From Hydrogenophilales bacterium CG_4_10_14_3_um_filter_63_21 (GTDB taxonomy: Bacteria > Pseudomonadota > Gammaproteobacteria > Burkholderiales > Thiobacillaceae), in contig PFJX01000013.1 of the NCBI GenBank assembly GCA_002784045.1, positions 1-48,379 on the forward strand: a DNA stretch of 48,379 bases, read 5' to 3'. The notes under the pieces were generated by a model that searched no databases, was not told the DNA's origin, and was given only the letters and a program-made list of their open reading frames with translations. The position numbers and the translations under genes are program-made. Positions 16,842 through 23,323 of this stretch are shown piece after piece; the stretch's first letter is position 1; each line of letters opens with the position of its first letter.

Positions 16842-18124
16842 TGAGCGATCTGCATGGCGGCTGGGGAATGGGCGCCGTCAGGCACATGCTCCCACCGGGC
16901 GTGCCCATAAATGAAACTACGTTCGGCAGGTTCGGAAGGGCACCCGCACCCCAGCGTGGCGAGCTCCTCAGGCCGCATGATGGTGAAGGATTCCCTGATG
17001 ATCTTGCGCGCCAGGATGCTGGACTGTTTGGCATCCCAGATCAGCACGTCAAAACCATATGCGTTGGGGAACAAGAATAGGTTGGGCAAGGTACAAAGGA
17101 TGTGTCCTTTGCCCGATAACGGTGCCAGCGGTACGCCTTGAATCCCGGAGTTGATACGGTATACCGCACTGCCCATACGCAACACGTTGATGACCACACG
17201 CGCCCCATCCACCGGCTCTTTCGCTTCATAGTCGATACGCACCATCAGATGCGCTTCGACGGGCACATGGGCCAACGGACTGCCATCGACCCCTACCAGA
17301 TTCACGTCGATGATATCTAGATTGGCCGTGTTACTTTCGCCTTCATCGGTCGGATCAACAACCTGTTCAGACATCAGTTCGATGTAACGTCCGGACACAT
17401 CGGCGGCCTTGTCATCGGCAACAAGCACGCCGTTCTTCAGCATGATGGCCCGCTTGCACATTTCCTGAATCTGGCCCATGGAATGGGAAACAAGAATGAA
17501 GGTGCGGCCATCCTTTTTCAAGTCCTCCATTTTCTTGAAGCATTTCTTCTGAAAACCAAGATCACCAACTGCCAATACCTCATCTACCAGCATGACTTCG
17601 GGCTCGTTATGAATGGCAACCGCGAACCCTAGCCGAACATACATCCCCGACGAGTAATGCTTGACCGGCGTATCGATGAATTGCTCAATTTCGGAGAAAT
17701 CCACGATGGAATCGAATTTGCGGTCGATCTCCTTCTTGCTCATGCCGAGGATAGAGCCGTTCATGTAAACGTTTTCTCGTCCGGTCATTTCCACGTGGAA
17801 ACCGGCACCCACCTCGATCAGCGCCCCAAGCCTGCCATTGAGTTCGAATCTTCCTGAACTGGGCTTGGTCACGCCGGCAAGTATCTTGAGCGATGTGCTT
17901 TTGCCAGAGCCATTTGGGCCAATGATGCCTACGGATTCCCCCGGCTGAATTTCGAAGGAAACGTCACGCAATGCGTAGAAGTCTTCTGACTCGGCTTGCG
18001 TTTGTACCGGAGCCTTTCCGCCTTTGAGCATCCGGGTGAGGCGGTCCTTCAGGTTCTCCGTTTTCTGATGGGAAAGGGAATACATCTTGGATACGTGGTC
18101 GAAAACGACGGCGGGTCGGCTCAT
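16838..18124 (-). CDS. wzt: O-antigen ABC exporter ATP-binding protein Wzt
   Basis: A 428-residue ATPase of the polysaccharide/teichoic-acid export type. It has Walker [13 protein letters not shown], the signature VKHYSSGMYVRLGFA, Walker B EVMLVDEVLAVGD and the switch His in LVSHS. The C-terminal extension after about residue 260 (beginning DIIDVNLVGVDGSPL) is the Wzt-C beta-sandwich that in studied O-antigens binds the modified non-reducing end. That would fit an exporter reading a capped chain. With Wzm it moves undecaprenyl-linked polysaccharide across the inner membrane. A truncated copy of its 5' end lies at 19967-20332. An array of MNT/HEPN genes separates it from wzm, which is unusual because the pair is normally adjacent. 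Confidence 0.93.
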   Translation of the reverse strand: MSRPAVVFDHVSKMYSLSHQKTENLKDRLTRMLKGGKAPVQTQAESEDFYALRDVSFEIQPGESVGIIGPNGSGKSTSLKILAGVTKPSSGRFELNGRLGALIEVGAGFHVEMTGRENVYMNGSILGMSKKEIDRKFDSIVDFSEIEQFIDTPVKHYSSGMYVRLGFAVAIHNEPEVMLVDEVLAVGDLGFQKKCFKKMEDLKKDGRTFILVSHSMGQIQEMCKRAIMLKNGVLVADDKAADVSGRYIELMSEQVVDPTDEGESNTANLDIIDVNLVGVDGSPLAHVPVEAHLMVRIDYEAKEPVDGARVVINVLRMGSAVYRINSGIQGVPLAPLSGKGHILCTLPNLFLFPNAYGFDVLIWDAKQSSILARKIIRESFTIMRPEELATLGCGCPSEPAERSFIYGHARWEHVPDGAHSPAAMQIAQ

Positions 18125-18204
18125 TTCTTTTTCTCTGTTGCGGGGTGGTCTGGGTGAATCAGTCGGTTTTGCGTTTGGATGCGGTGTTTATCTTGGGAGG
18201 TCAT
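18121..18204 (-). CDS. possible 27-codon linking ORF between HEPN and wzt
   Basis: A short frame (MTSQDKHRIQTQNRLIHPDH and seven more residues, ending in Lys-Lys-Lys). Its ATG overlaps the stop of the upstream HEPN gene by ATGA, and its TGA overlaps the ATG of wzt in the same way. It has no independent ribosome site that I can see. Its likely role, if translated, is to carry ribosomes from the HEPN gene to wzt. It may simply be a chance frame. Confidence 0.35.
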   Translation of the reverse strand: MTSQDKHRIQTQNRLIHPDHPATEKKK

Positions 18205-18662
18205 AGCGACGAATACCTCTTTTCCAATTTCACCACATATGCCGCGACTCTCGGCACCAGCGCCAGAAGGTCAGGCGCAAGCACGGCAACAGAAGAATAG
18301 ATTTCTGCCATCTTGTCGGCCGCGTATTCATGGGCAATCAGATTGCGTAGCTCGCGGATCCGCACCAGATCCCTAGCGTCATTTATCCAACCACGCTTTT
18401 CGGCACGATGCATGCGATCCAGCAGGGTACCCGCTGGTATGAGTTCAATGTCATCAACTAGACGCATGATGCGTTGAGTCAGCAGGTCAGAGAGCCGCGC
18501 AAATCGACTGGTCAGCGCTTCTAGTCGCTCCATGTCTTCGGGGCTCCAGTCAGCGCCTGGCAGCAACGCTCGCGTTCGTTCCAGCGAAAAGCGCAGATGG
18601 TCCGCAGCCTGATGTAAATCGGCGATCTCATCATGTAGGAGCAACAGCTTGTCTCCGGTCAT
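18201..18662 (-). CDS. HEPN-domain protein (HepT-like), copy 2 distal
   Basis: An all-helical protein of 153 residues from ATG 18662, with AGGA 7 bases upstream, which decides against the ATG at 18668. The HEPN ribonuclease motif R-N-x-x-x-H is intact in RIRELRNLIAHEYAADK. HepT/MntA pairs act as toxin-antitoxin modules in which the MNT partner adds AMP to the HEPN RNase. The cognate MNT is probably the gene at 18748-19029, separated by a 30-codon linking frame. In the other copy of the repeat no HEPN follows the equivalent MNT, so this gene was either inserted here or lost there. Confidence 0.8.
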   Translation of the reverse strand: MTGDKLLLLHDEIADLHQAADHLRFSLERTRALLPGADWSPEDMERLEALTSRFARLSDLLTQRIMRLVDDIELIPAGTLLDRMHRAEKRGWINDARDLVRIRELRNLIAHEYAADKMAEIYSSVAVLAPDLLALVPRVAAYVVKLEKRYSSL

Positions 18663-18751
18663 GAACAATTCCTCTTGCTAGTGCTTGCTGAGTTCGCACC
18701 GGAAGAAACCAACAACTCGCGGACTACGCGATGGCAGCGGTCTAAGGTCAT
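18659..18751 (-). CDS. possible 30-codon linking ORF between MNT and HEPN
   Basis: A small frame beginning MTLDRCHRVVRELLVSS. Its ATG overlaps the stop of the MNT gene (ATGA, 18748-18751) and its TGA overlaps the ATG of the HEPN gene (18659-18662). The first five codons (M-T-L-D-R) are the same DNA that starts the truncated wzt copy at 20332, after which the sequences diverge. The frame is therefore a scar of the duplication and later rearrangement. Translation would couple the MNT and HEPN genes. No function is proposed. Confidence 0.35.
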   Translation of the reverse strand: MTLDRCHRVVRELLVSSGANSASTSKRNCS

Positions 18752-19029
18752 AGCCGGATTCCCTCCTTGACTGCAATGCGTGCAAAAGGCCGGGAGAGGT
18801 CAGGTTGAATTACGAGGTCAATTTTCTGTTCGCCTATCTGTCCATGCAAGCAGGCCAGGATATCGAGTTTCGCCATCAGGTCGATCTGCGATGAAAGCAC
18901 CAGAAGGTCAATGTCGCCGCCCTTGGCGCTGTCGTCGGCGCGCGAGCCGAACAGGTAGACAGGCGCATCGGGATCGACGGCGCGGATGGCGTCAGTGATG
19001 GCTTGTCGTTCGGATTCGGTTATGCGCAT
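18741..19029. repeat. direct repeat (copy 2) of the MNT gene segment
   Basis: This 289-base stretch covers a whole MNT gene plus the start of the following frame and is repeated at 20322-20610. By eye I count about eight base differences, roughly 97% identity, and no gaps. It is the best preserved part of a larger tandem duplication spanning the wzm-wzt interval. Confidence 0.85.
18748..19029 (-). CDS. MNT-domain nucleotidyltransferase (MntA-like antitoxin), copy 2
   Basis: A minimal nucleotidyltransferase of 93 residues from ATG 19029. The active-site pattern is complete: [20 protein letters not shown] gives G-S-R and the Asp-x-Asp metal pair. A third acidic strand follows ([10 protein letters not shown]). 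MntA-type proteins transfer AMP to the HEPN partner and so neutralise it. The gene starts 19 bases after the stop of a different HEPN gene. An almost identical sister gene lies at 20329-20610, which differs at one metal-binding residue. A longer frame to 19221 runs antisense to nothing real and is rejected. Confidence 0.85.
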   Translation of the reverse strand: MRITESERQAITDAIRAVDPDAPVYLFGSRADDSAKGGDIDLLVLSSQIDLMAKLDILACLHGQIGEQKIDLVIQPDLSRPFARIAVKEGIRL

Positions 19030-19048
19030 GGGGGCGGGTTTGGGAGGA

Positions 19049-19534
19049 TCAGCGCAAGCCAAGCTGCTGCGCATGTTTTCCAACGCGCAGGACGGTGTCG
19101 AGGAGCAGCCGGGTGGCTCCATCGGCGGCCAGCAGGGCTTCGAGAAACAGTTCGGGCGCGGCCATGTATTCGTGCACAAGCTGATTGCGCAGCTTGCGGC
19201 TGCCAACGAACTCCTCGGCACTGTCTATCCAGTGCATCCTTTCCGCGTAAGCCAGCACATCAAGCAGTGACTTGGGCCGCTCTCCCATCAATTGGGCAAA
19301 CCTGGGTATGAGTTTCTCTCCGATATGGTCCTGCAGGCGCCCGAATCTGGCGACAAAGGCATCGATTTTCTCTGCCAGATCTTGTCGGGTAACAAGGTTT
19401 TTCACCCATGCCAGATCGATCCGTTCGGCGAACAGGCTCTGTTGGGTGTAGGCCAGGTGCGCTGCTTCGCGCTCGGCCAGTTCGAGTGCGAACAGGGCGT
19501 TTTCGGCATGCTCTGCCAAATAGGCCAGGCTCAC
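19049..19534 (-). CDS. HEPN-domain protein (HepT-like), copy 2 proximal
   Basis: The gene encodes 161 residues from GTG 19534. A GGGAG site lies 7 bases upstream, and the GTG overlaps the stop of the MNT gene (GTGA). The longer frame to 19657 is the shadow of that MNT gene. The HEPN motif is intact in VGSRKLRNQLVHEYMAA (R-N-x-x-x-H). The protein is helical and lacks obvious similarity to the HEPN protein at the equivalent place in copy 1 (20782-21183). Module content therefore differs between the two copies. It is presumed to be the toxin half of the pair with 19531-19830. Confidence 0.8.
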   Translation of the reverse strand: MSLAYLAEHAENALFALELAEREAAHLAYTQQSLFAERIDLAWVKNLVTRQDLAEKIDAFVARFGRLQDHIGEKLIPRFAQLMGERPKSLLDVLAYAERMHWIDSAEEFVGSRKLRNQLVHEYMAAPELFLEALLAADGATRLLLDTVLRVGKHAQQLGLR

Positions 19535-19830
19535 AGCATGGCTCCCTGGCGATGCGCAACCTGGAAGATCGGGGCGTCTGGCGTACGCGCGTCCTTGATC
19601 AGGATATCCAGCTTGCGGTCGCCCAGCGCCATGACAAGCGCGCCTTCGATCTTGCACAGCATGCTCACTCTGTTCGGAATGACGTCGTCGCTTTCGACGA
19701 GCAGGTCGATGTCTCCGCCGCGCTCCTCGTCATCCACGCGGGAACCGAACAGCCATACCCGGCTGGCCGGCCCGGCCAGCCGGGCAACCGTGCCTTTGAT
19801 GATGTGGACCTGTTCGGGTGTAAGGCGCAT
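19531..19830 (-). CDS. MNT-domain nucleotidyltransferase (MntA-like), copy 2
   Basis: A 99-residue protein from ATG 19830 with the motif VWLFGSRVDDEERGGDIDLL, giving G-S-R plus Asp-x-Asp, and a later acidic strand RKLDILIKDAR. The N-terminal 20 residues (MRLTPEQVHIIKGTVARLAG) resemble the N-terminus of the MNT at 21173-21598, which occupies the equivalent slot in copy 1, but the rest does not. This looks like replacement of the body of the module by recombination. It ends in a GTGA overlap with the HEPN gene. The longer frame to 19890 runs into the fused remnant and is not used. Confidence 0.82.
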   Translation of the reverse strand: MRLTPEQVHIIKGTVARLAGPASRVWLFGSRVDDEERGGDIDLLVESDDVIPNRVSMLCKIEGALVMALGDRKLDILIKDARTPDAPIFQVAHRQGAML

Positions 19831-19844
19831 GGCGGTTTGGGGGT

Positions 19845-19970
19845 TTACGGCTTGGTGAAGCCGAAATAGATCGCATCGGCGGCGGCCCATTGAGGGGCGG
19901 TACGCAAGGCCTGGATTTCCTCGGCATTCAGGCGCACGGCGCGAGCGGGTTGGGCAGCGGCGGTCATCAT
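19845..19970 (-). pseudogene. collapsed MNT::HEPN remnant (41 codons)
   Basis: From ATG 19970 the frame reads like the start of the MNT at 22391 (AVRLNAEEIQALRTA against SVRLDAEEVQALRAA). It then jumps to a tail matching the end of the HEPN at 21613 (AAADAIYFGFTKP against AAADAPSLGLARP). Everything between, that is both active sites, is missing. The ATG still overlaps the stop of the truncated wzt copy by ATGA, exactly as the intact MNT overlaps the intact wzm. It is the deleted counterpart, in copy 2, of the first MNT/HEPN pair of copy 1. Confidence 0.75.
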
Positions 19971-20332
19971 GCGATGTCGGCCAACTTCATTTCCGGGTGG
20001 AAGCCGGCGCCGACCTCGATCAGCGCACCCAGCCTGCCATTGAGTTTAAATCTGCCTGAACTGGGTTTTGTGACGCCTGCGAGTATCTTCAGCGATGTGC
20101 TTTTACCAGAGCCGTTTGGGCCGATGATTCCGACAGATTCGCCCGGCTGAATTTCGAAGGAAACGTCACGCAGTGCGTAGAAGTCTTCTGACATGGCTTG
20201 TGTTTGTACCGGAGCTTTTCCGCCTCTGAGCATCCGCGTGAGGCGGTCCTTGAGATTTTCCGTTTTCTGATGGGAAAGGGAATACATCTTGGATACGTGC
20301 TCGAAAACGACTGCGGGTCGGTCTAAGGTCAT
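19967..20332 (-). pseudogene. truncated wzt copy fused to the wzm C-terminal tail
   Basis: A 121-codon frame. Residues about 5-112 are nearly identical to the N-terminus of Wzt (four substitutions by eye) and keep Walker [13 protein letters not shown]. The frame then switches to EMKLADIA and stops, which is the exact C-terminus of Wzm. Signature motif, Walker B and the sugar-binding domain are absent, so it cannot be a working ABC ATPase. The join lies in TCATTTCC, part of an 11-base stretch (TCATTTCCACG) shared by wzt (17785-17795) and wzm (22408-22418). The ATG overlaps the stop of the MNT gene upstream. Confidence 0.88.
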
Positions 20333-20610
20333 AGCCGGATTCCTTCCTTGACTGCAATGCGTGCAAAAGGCCGGGAGAGGTCGGGTTGAATTACGAGGTC
20401 AATTTTCTGTTCACCTATCTGTCCATGCAAGCAGGCCAAGATATCGAGTTTCGCCATCAGGTCGATCTGCGATGAAAGCACCAGAAGGTCAATGTTGCCG
20501 CCCTTGGCGCTGTCGTCGGCACGCGAGCCGAACAGGTAGACAGGCGCATCGGGATCGACGGCGCGGATGGCGTCGGTGATGGCTTGTCGTTCGGATTCGG
20601 TTAAGCGCAT
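20322..20610. repeat. direct repeat (copy 1) of the MNT gene segment
   Basis: Partner of 18741-19029: same length, about eight differences. The left boundary coincides with the start region of the truncated wzt copy. The shared bases run to about the fifth codon of that frame and then diverge from copy 2, marking a later rearrangement boundary. Confidence 0.85.
20329..20610 (-). CDS. MNT-domain protein with a substituted metal ligand, copy 1
   Basis: A sister of 18748-19029 with two amino-acid changes. One is neutral (Ile to Leu at residue 3). The other converts the first Asp of the metal-binding Asp-x-Asp to Asn ([11 protein letters not shown], one base change at about 20493). In nucleotidyltransferases that Asp binds Mg, so this copy is probably inactive as an AMP transferase. 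It has no HEPN partner directly downstream and is instead followed by the truncated wzt through an ATGA overlap. A 171-base spacer with a REP palindrome separates it from the HEPN gene upstream. It may be decaying. Confidence 0.75.
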   Translation of the reverse strand: MRLTESERQAITDAIRAVDPDAPVYLFGSRADDSAKGGNIDLLVLSSQIDLMAKLDILACLHGQIGEQKIDLVIQPDLSRPFARIAVKEGIRL

Positions 20611-20698
20611 GTTGGGTTGCAGGGGCGTGAATACTCTGTGGTTTTTAGGCATCAAGCGTTTATGGGCGAAGGGTGGCCCCTGTGAAGGAGACCTGCCC

Positions 20699-20761
20699 GT
20701 AGGAGCGGACCGCGTCCGCGATCTTTCTCGTGGGCGGATCGCGGACGCGGTCCGCTCCTAC
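20699..20761. repeat. REP-like palindrome, family 1 (complete hairpin)
   Basis: Perfect 24-base inverted repeat (arms 20699-20722 and 20738-20761) around a 15-base loop. The arm begins GTAGGAGCGGACCGCGTCCG, resembling REP units of pseudomonads. Related arms occur at 25055-25105, near 42341-42353 and at about 44237-44258. It lies between a HEPN gene and an MNT gene and could act as a transcription attenuator or mRNA stabiliser. Confidence 0.85.
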
Positions 20762-20781
20762 AGGGGGGCAATTGCTTCACG

Positions 20782-21183
20782 TCAAGCAAGGAGAAATCCT
20801 GTCACAAAGTGGTAGCGCCCTTGCCGGACCAGGTCCAGCACCCTGGGCATGTCGATGTTCATGTAGTCATGCACGATGCGGTTGCGCAGTCCAATCACGG
20901 CATTCCAGGCAGGAAGTTGCTCCTGGTCTATCTTGCCTTGGCGTGCCAAGGCGGCAAAGGCATCGTAAGCCGATATCGGGACTACCTCGCCGCTCGCTTT
21001 GAGCAACTGTTTGGCTTTGCCGATGGCGTTTTCGATGAGTACCTGGAAGGCGTGCAATACCCCATTCTGCTCAAGCGGGGTAAGCAGGAGCCCTTGCGCA
21101 AGGCGTTGTTCCGCTATGCCCAGCAGAGCCGACTGCTCGGTGGCAATACGTGCGGTTTCGGCTTGGTACAGATCAAGCCGCAT
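20782..21183 (-). CDS. HEPN-domain protein (HepT-like), copy 1 distal
   Basis: The gene encodes 133 residues from ATG 21183, which overlaps the end of the MNT gene by 11 bases. An earlier start at 21216 would overlap by 44 bases. The HEPN motif is intact in VIGLRNRIVHDYMNIDM. The protein is helical, with a mid segment LLTPLEQNGVLHAFQVLIE that resembles DUF86/HepT helices. It is presumed toxin partner of the MNT at 21173-21598. No similarity to the HEPN protein in the equivalent slot of copy 2 is evident. Confidence 0.82.
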   Translation of the reverse strand: MRLDLYQAETARIATEQSALLGIAEQRLAQGLLLTPLEQNGVLHAFQVLIENAIGKAKQLLKASGEVVPISAYDAFAALARQGKIDQEQLPAWNAVIGLRNRIVHDYMNIDMPRVLDLVRQGRYHFVTGFLLA

Positions 21184-21598
21184 GGGCGCTTTCCCAGTAA
21201 TAGTCTTCCAGCTCACGCCAGGTCCGGGTCAGGAAGCGCGCCCAGGGCAGGCCATCTTCCCCCTTGAGCACGATGCCGTCTTCCGCGACGCTGGCGCGCA
21301 TGGCCAGGTTCGCGCGGGACAGGTCGATCAGATCGATCCCTTCCGGGCCGGTGCCCAGGTTGTCGGCAATGCGTCTGCGCAGGGTTTCCTGAGTGCCGAT
21401 CAGTGCCAGCCAGTCTGTCTGCGGGCGCCATTGCAGGGCAATGTCCCAGTCGCTCGCCGCTGCTGCCGTGCCTTGGGCACGGCTACCAACCAGCGCTGCG
21501 AACTCCAGTTCGGAAATGCCCGAGAGCAATTGCGTCAGCCCGGCCAGGCGTGCAACCGTTTGCTTGATGGTCTGGGACTGGTCTGGCGGAAGGCGCAT
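21173..21598 (-). CDS. MNT-domain nucleotidyltransferase, copy 1 second module
   Basis: A 141-residue protein, longer than its neighbours. The nucleotidyltransferase motif is FAALVGSRAQGTAAAASDWD followed by IAL (G-S-R-A-x-G and Asp-x-Asp), with a later acidic strand EGIDLIDLSRANL. The C-terminal extension (ARFLTRTWRELEDYYWE) is typical of larger MntA-like proteins. The ATG lies 14 bases after the stop of the upstream HEPN gene. Its first 20 residues resemble the MNT at 19531-19830 in the equivalent position of copy 2, but the catalytic domains differ, which points to cassette exchange. Confidence 0.83.
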   Translation of the reverse strand: MRLPPDQSQTIKQTVARLAGLTQLLSGISELEFAALVGSRAQGTAAAASDWDIALQWRPQTDWLALIGTQETLRRRIADNLGTGPEGIDLIDLSRANLAMRASVAEDGIVLKGEDGLPWARFLTRTWRELEDYYWESAHAA

Positions 21599-21612
21599 CG
21601 TGGTTTGCAGGC

Positions 21613-22074
21613 TTACGGCCTGGCCAGGCCGAGACTGGGCGCATCGGCGGCGGCTATCCTGCCCTTCATTGACAGGAGTTCGTCGCCATAGGGGCCGGCG
21701 ATGAGGGTGTATAGCTGTTCCAATTGTTGCGGCAGGTAGTCGTGGACGATGCGGTTACGCAGGTCACGCATTTCGAACCAGAGGCTCGGCGACGCGATCA
21801 TTTCCAGCTTGTGTGTGCGCTGAAGCAGATCACGGTAGGTTTCGGAGCTATCCGCGAACATCATCCTTTCGTAGGTGCGGAAGAATTTGATGCACACCTC
21901 GATGGCCCGCATGTAGCGATCGGCAAGTGCGTCATAGGGTTCCCGCTCCTTGGGCGCGTAGTTATGGCCGCTGGAATAGGGCTGGTAGTCGGCCAGAGAG
22001 GCTTCGACCAACGCCAACGCATCGAGCGCCTTGCGCCGCGCCGACTCGTAAAGTACAGGGAGCGCCTCATTCAT
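21613..22074 (-). CDS. HEPN-domain protein (HepT-like), copy 1 first module
   Basis: A helical protein of 153 residues with the ribonuclease motif intact in EMRDLRNRIVHDYLPQQ. The ATG overlaps the MNT stop by ATGA (22071-22074), the normal coupling in MNT-HEPN toxin-antitoxin pairs. Its last 13 residues (AAADAPSLGLARP) reappear, diverged, at the end of the collapsed remnant at 19845-19970, which shows that copy 2 once carried a homologue. It would act on RNA in the cytoplasm when not modified by its partner, as inferred from the family. Confidence 0.83.
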   Translation of the reverse strand: MNEALPVLYESARRKALDALALVEASLADYQPYSSGHNYAPKEREPYDALADRYMRAIEVCIKFFRTYERMMFADSSETYRDLLQRTHKLEMIASPSLWFEMRDLRNRIVHDYLPQQLEQLYTLIAGPYGDELLSMKGRIAAADAPSLGLARP

Positions 22075-22391
22075 GAAAACCGCACCGGTTGCAGCATGCT
22101 CAGAAACGCCGTTTGCTCCGGCGTGAGGTCTTGCGGATTCAGGACCACAACATCGATCTTTTCTTCGCAGCGCATGAAGAACTGGGTAGTGATGCGGCGG
22201 GATAGTTCGAAGGGGGGGGTCTCCGAGAAGACCAGGATGTCGATGTCGCCTCCACGCCGCTGCGGGTTGGTACGCGAGCCGAACAAGAAGGCCTCGGGGT
22301 TGCCGGCACTCTGCAGCGCGGCCCGCAAGGCCTGCACTTCCTCGGCATCCAGCCGCACCGATGGGGCGGCATTGGCAGCGGCGCCGATCAT
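22071..22391 (-). CDS. MNT-domain nucleotidyltransferase (MntA-like), copy 1 first module
   Basis: The gene encodes 106 residues with AFLFGSRTNPQRRGGDIDIL (G-S-R and Asp-x-Asp intact) and a later acidic strand EKIDVVVLNPQD. The ATG overlaps the wzm stop by 4 bases (22388-22391) and its own stop overlaps the HEPN start, so wzm, MNT and HEPN form one coupled chain. This arrangement ties the presumed antitoxin to exporter translation. The N-terminus (APSVRLDAEEVQALRAAL) is preserved in the remnant at 19845-19970. Activity is inferred from the motif only. Confidence 0.85.
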   Translation of the reverse strand: MIGAAANAAPSVRLDAEEVQALRAALQSAGNPEAFLFGSRTNPQRRGGDIDILVFSETPPFELSRRITTQFFMRCEEKIDVVVLNPQDLTPEQTAFLSMLQPVRFS

Positions 22392-23170
22392 GCGATGTCG
22401 GCCAGCTTCATTTCCACGCGCTTGAATTGCGAATAGCCAAAGACCAGCAGGACGATGCCGACGCCGAAGGCATAAGCCAGCAGGTTCATATCCGGCATCT
22501 GGTGGCGCAGCAGGACGGAACGGTAGCCGTCCATGATGCCAACCATGGGGTTGAGGCTATAGAGCGCCTGGTAGCGTGCCGGAACCATTTTCAGGGGGTA
22601 CATGATGGGGGTGAGGTACTGCCAGAATGTGATCAACACGGGCATCAGTTGGCTGACGTCGCGATAGAAGGCGTTGAGCGGGGCGAGCAGCAGCATCAAA
22701 CCGAATACCAGAATCATCTGGACGAGGAAGATCGGGATCGCCATCAGCGCATAGGGGGAGAGCGACACGCCATAGTAGATGAGCATGACTACATAGATCG
22801 AAGCAGCGATAGCGAAGTCCACCAGCGAGGCAACGAGCCCGGCGATGACCAGAGATTCGCGCGGAAAGTAGATCTTGGTAATCAGTCCGGCCTGGTTGGT
22901 CAGCGCGGTGGTGCCGCGGTTGAGGGCATTGGCAAAGAACAACCAGGGCAAAAGACCGGTGAACAGGAACAGGGGGTAGGGGATGCCCTCGCTGGGAACC
23001 CGCGCGAAGACGGAAAACACCAGGGTCATGATCAATATTTGCAGCAGCGGCTGCAACACGGCCCAGGAGACGCCCAGCGCGGCCTGCTTGTATTTGGCTT
23101 TGATTTCGCGCATGGCGAAATTGATGATGAGTTCGCGGTATGCCGGGAGTTTTTTGATTTCGCTAAACAT
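22388..23170 (-). CDS. wzm: O-antigen ABC exporter permease Wzm
   Basis: An ABC-2-type permease of 260 residues from ATG 23170. A longer frame to 23416 runs antisense into aroB. The N-terminus has an amphipathic segment (SEIKKLPAYRELIINFAMRE) followed by KAKYKQAALGVSWAVLQPLL, typical of polysaccharide exporters. About six membrane segments follow, including ILIMTLVFSVFARV, MILVFGLMLLLAPLNAFYRD and LLAYAFGVGIVLLVFGY. With Wzt it forms the channel for the lipid-linked glycan. No strong ribosome site is visible. It ends EMKLADIA, and the same eight codons are found at the end of the truncated wzt at 19967, marking the duplication boundary. Confidence 0.92.
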   Translation of the reverse strand: MFSEIKKLPAYRELIINFAMREIKAKYKQAALGVSWAVLQPLLQILIMTLVFSVFARVPSEGIPYPLFLFTGLLPWLFFANALNRGTTALTNQAGLITKIYFPRESLVIAGLVASLVDFAIAASIYVVMLIYYGVSLSPYALMAIPIFLVQMILVFGLMLLLAPLNAFYRDVSQLMPVLITFWQYLTPIMYPLKMVPARYQALYSLNPMVGIMDGYRSVLLRHQMPDMNLLAYAFGVGIVLLVFGYSQFKRVEMKLADIA

Positions 23171-23207
23171 ACGGGTAGTGGGTAGTTGATCTGAGTGTGG
23201 CCGCGGC

Positions 23208-23237
23208 ATTCTATGCCAAGGCGTCTGGAAAATTGAA
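23208..23237 (-). promoter_or_regulatory. possible sigma-70 promoter for the wzm operon
   Basis: On the minus strand a -10-like TAGAAT (23208-23213) is preceded by an 18-base spacer and a weak -35-like TTCAAT (23232-23237), about 40 bases upstream of the wzm ATG. The match is moderate and rests on position and motif only. Confidence 0.3.
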
Positions 23238-23323
23238 CCTGACGCCCGCATTCGCGGAAACGCACCAGCCCCGCGCGCCCCGGCTATCATTCCAACCCCT
23301 GATCCGCCCCCCCCGCCATTTCC

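Noticed and set aside
22361-23185. Plus-strand frame rich in Gln, Glu and His opposite wzm
   Set aside because: Complement of membrane-segment codons of wzm. The composition explains the charged translation, and no motif is present.
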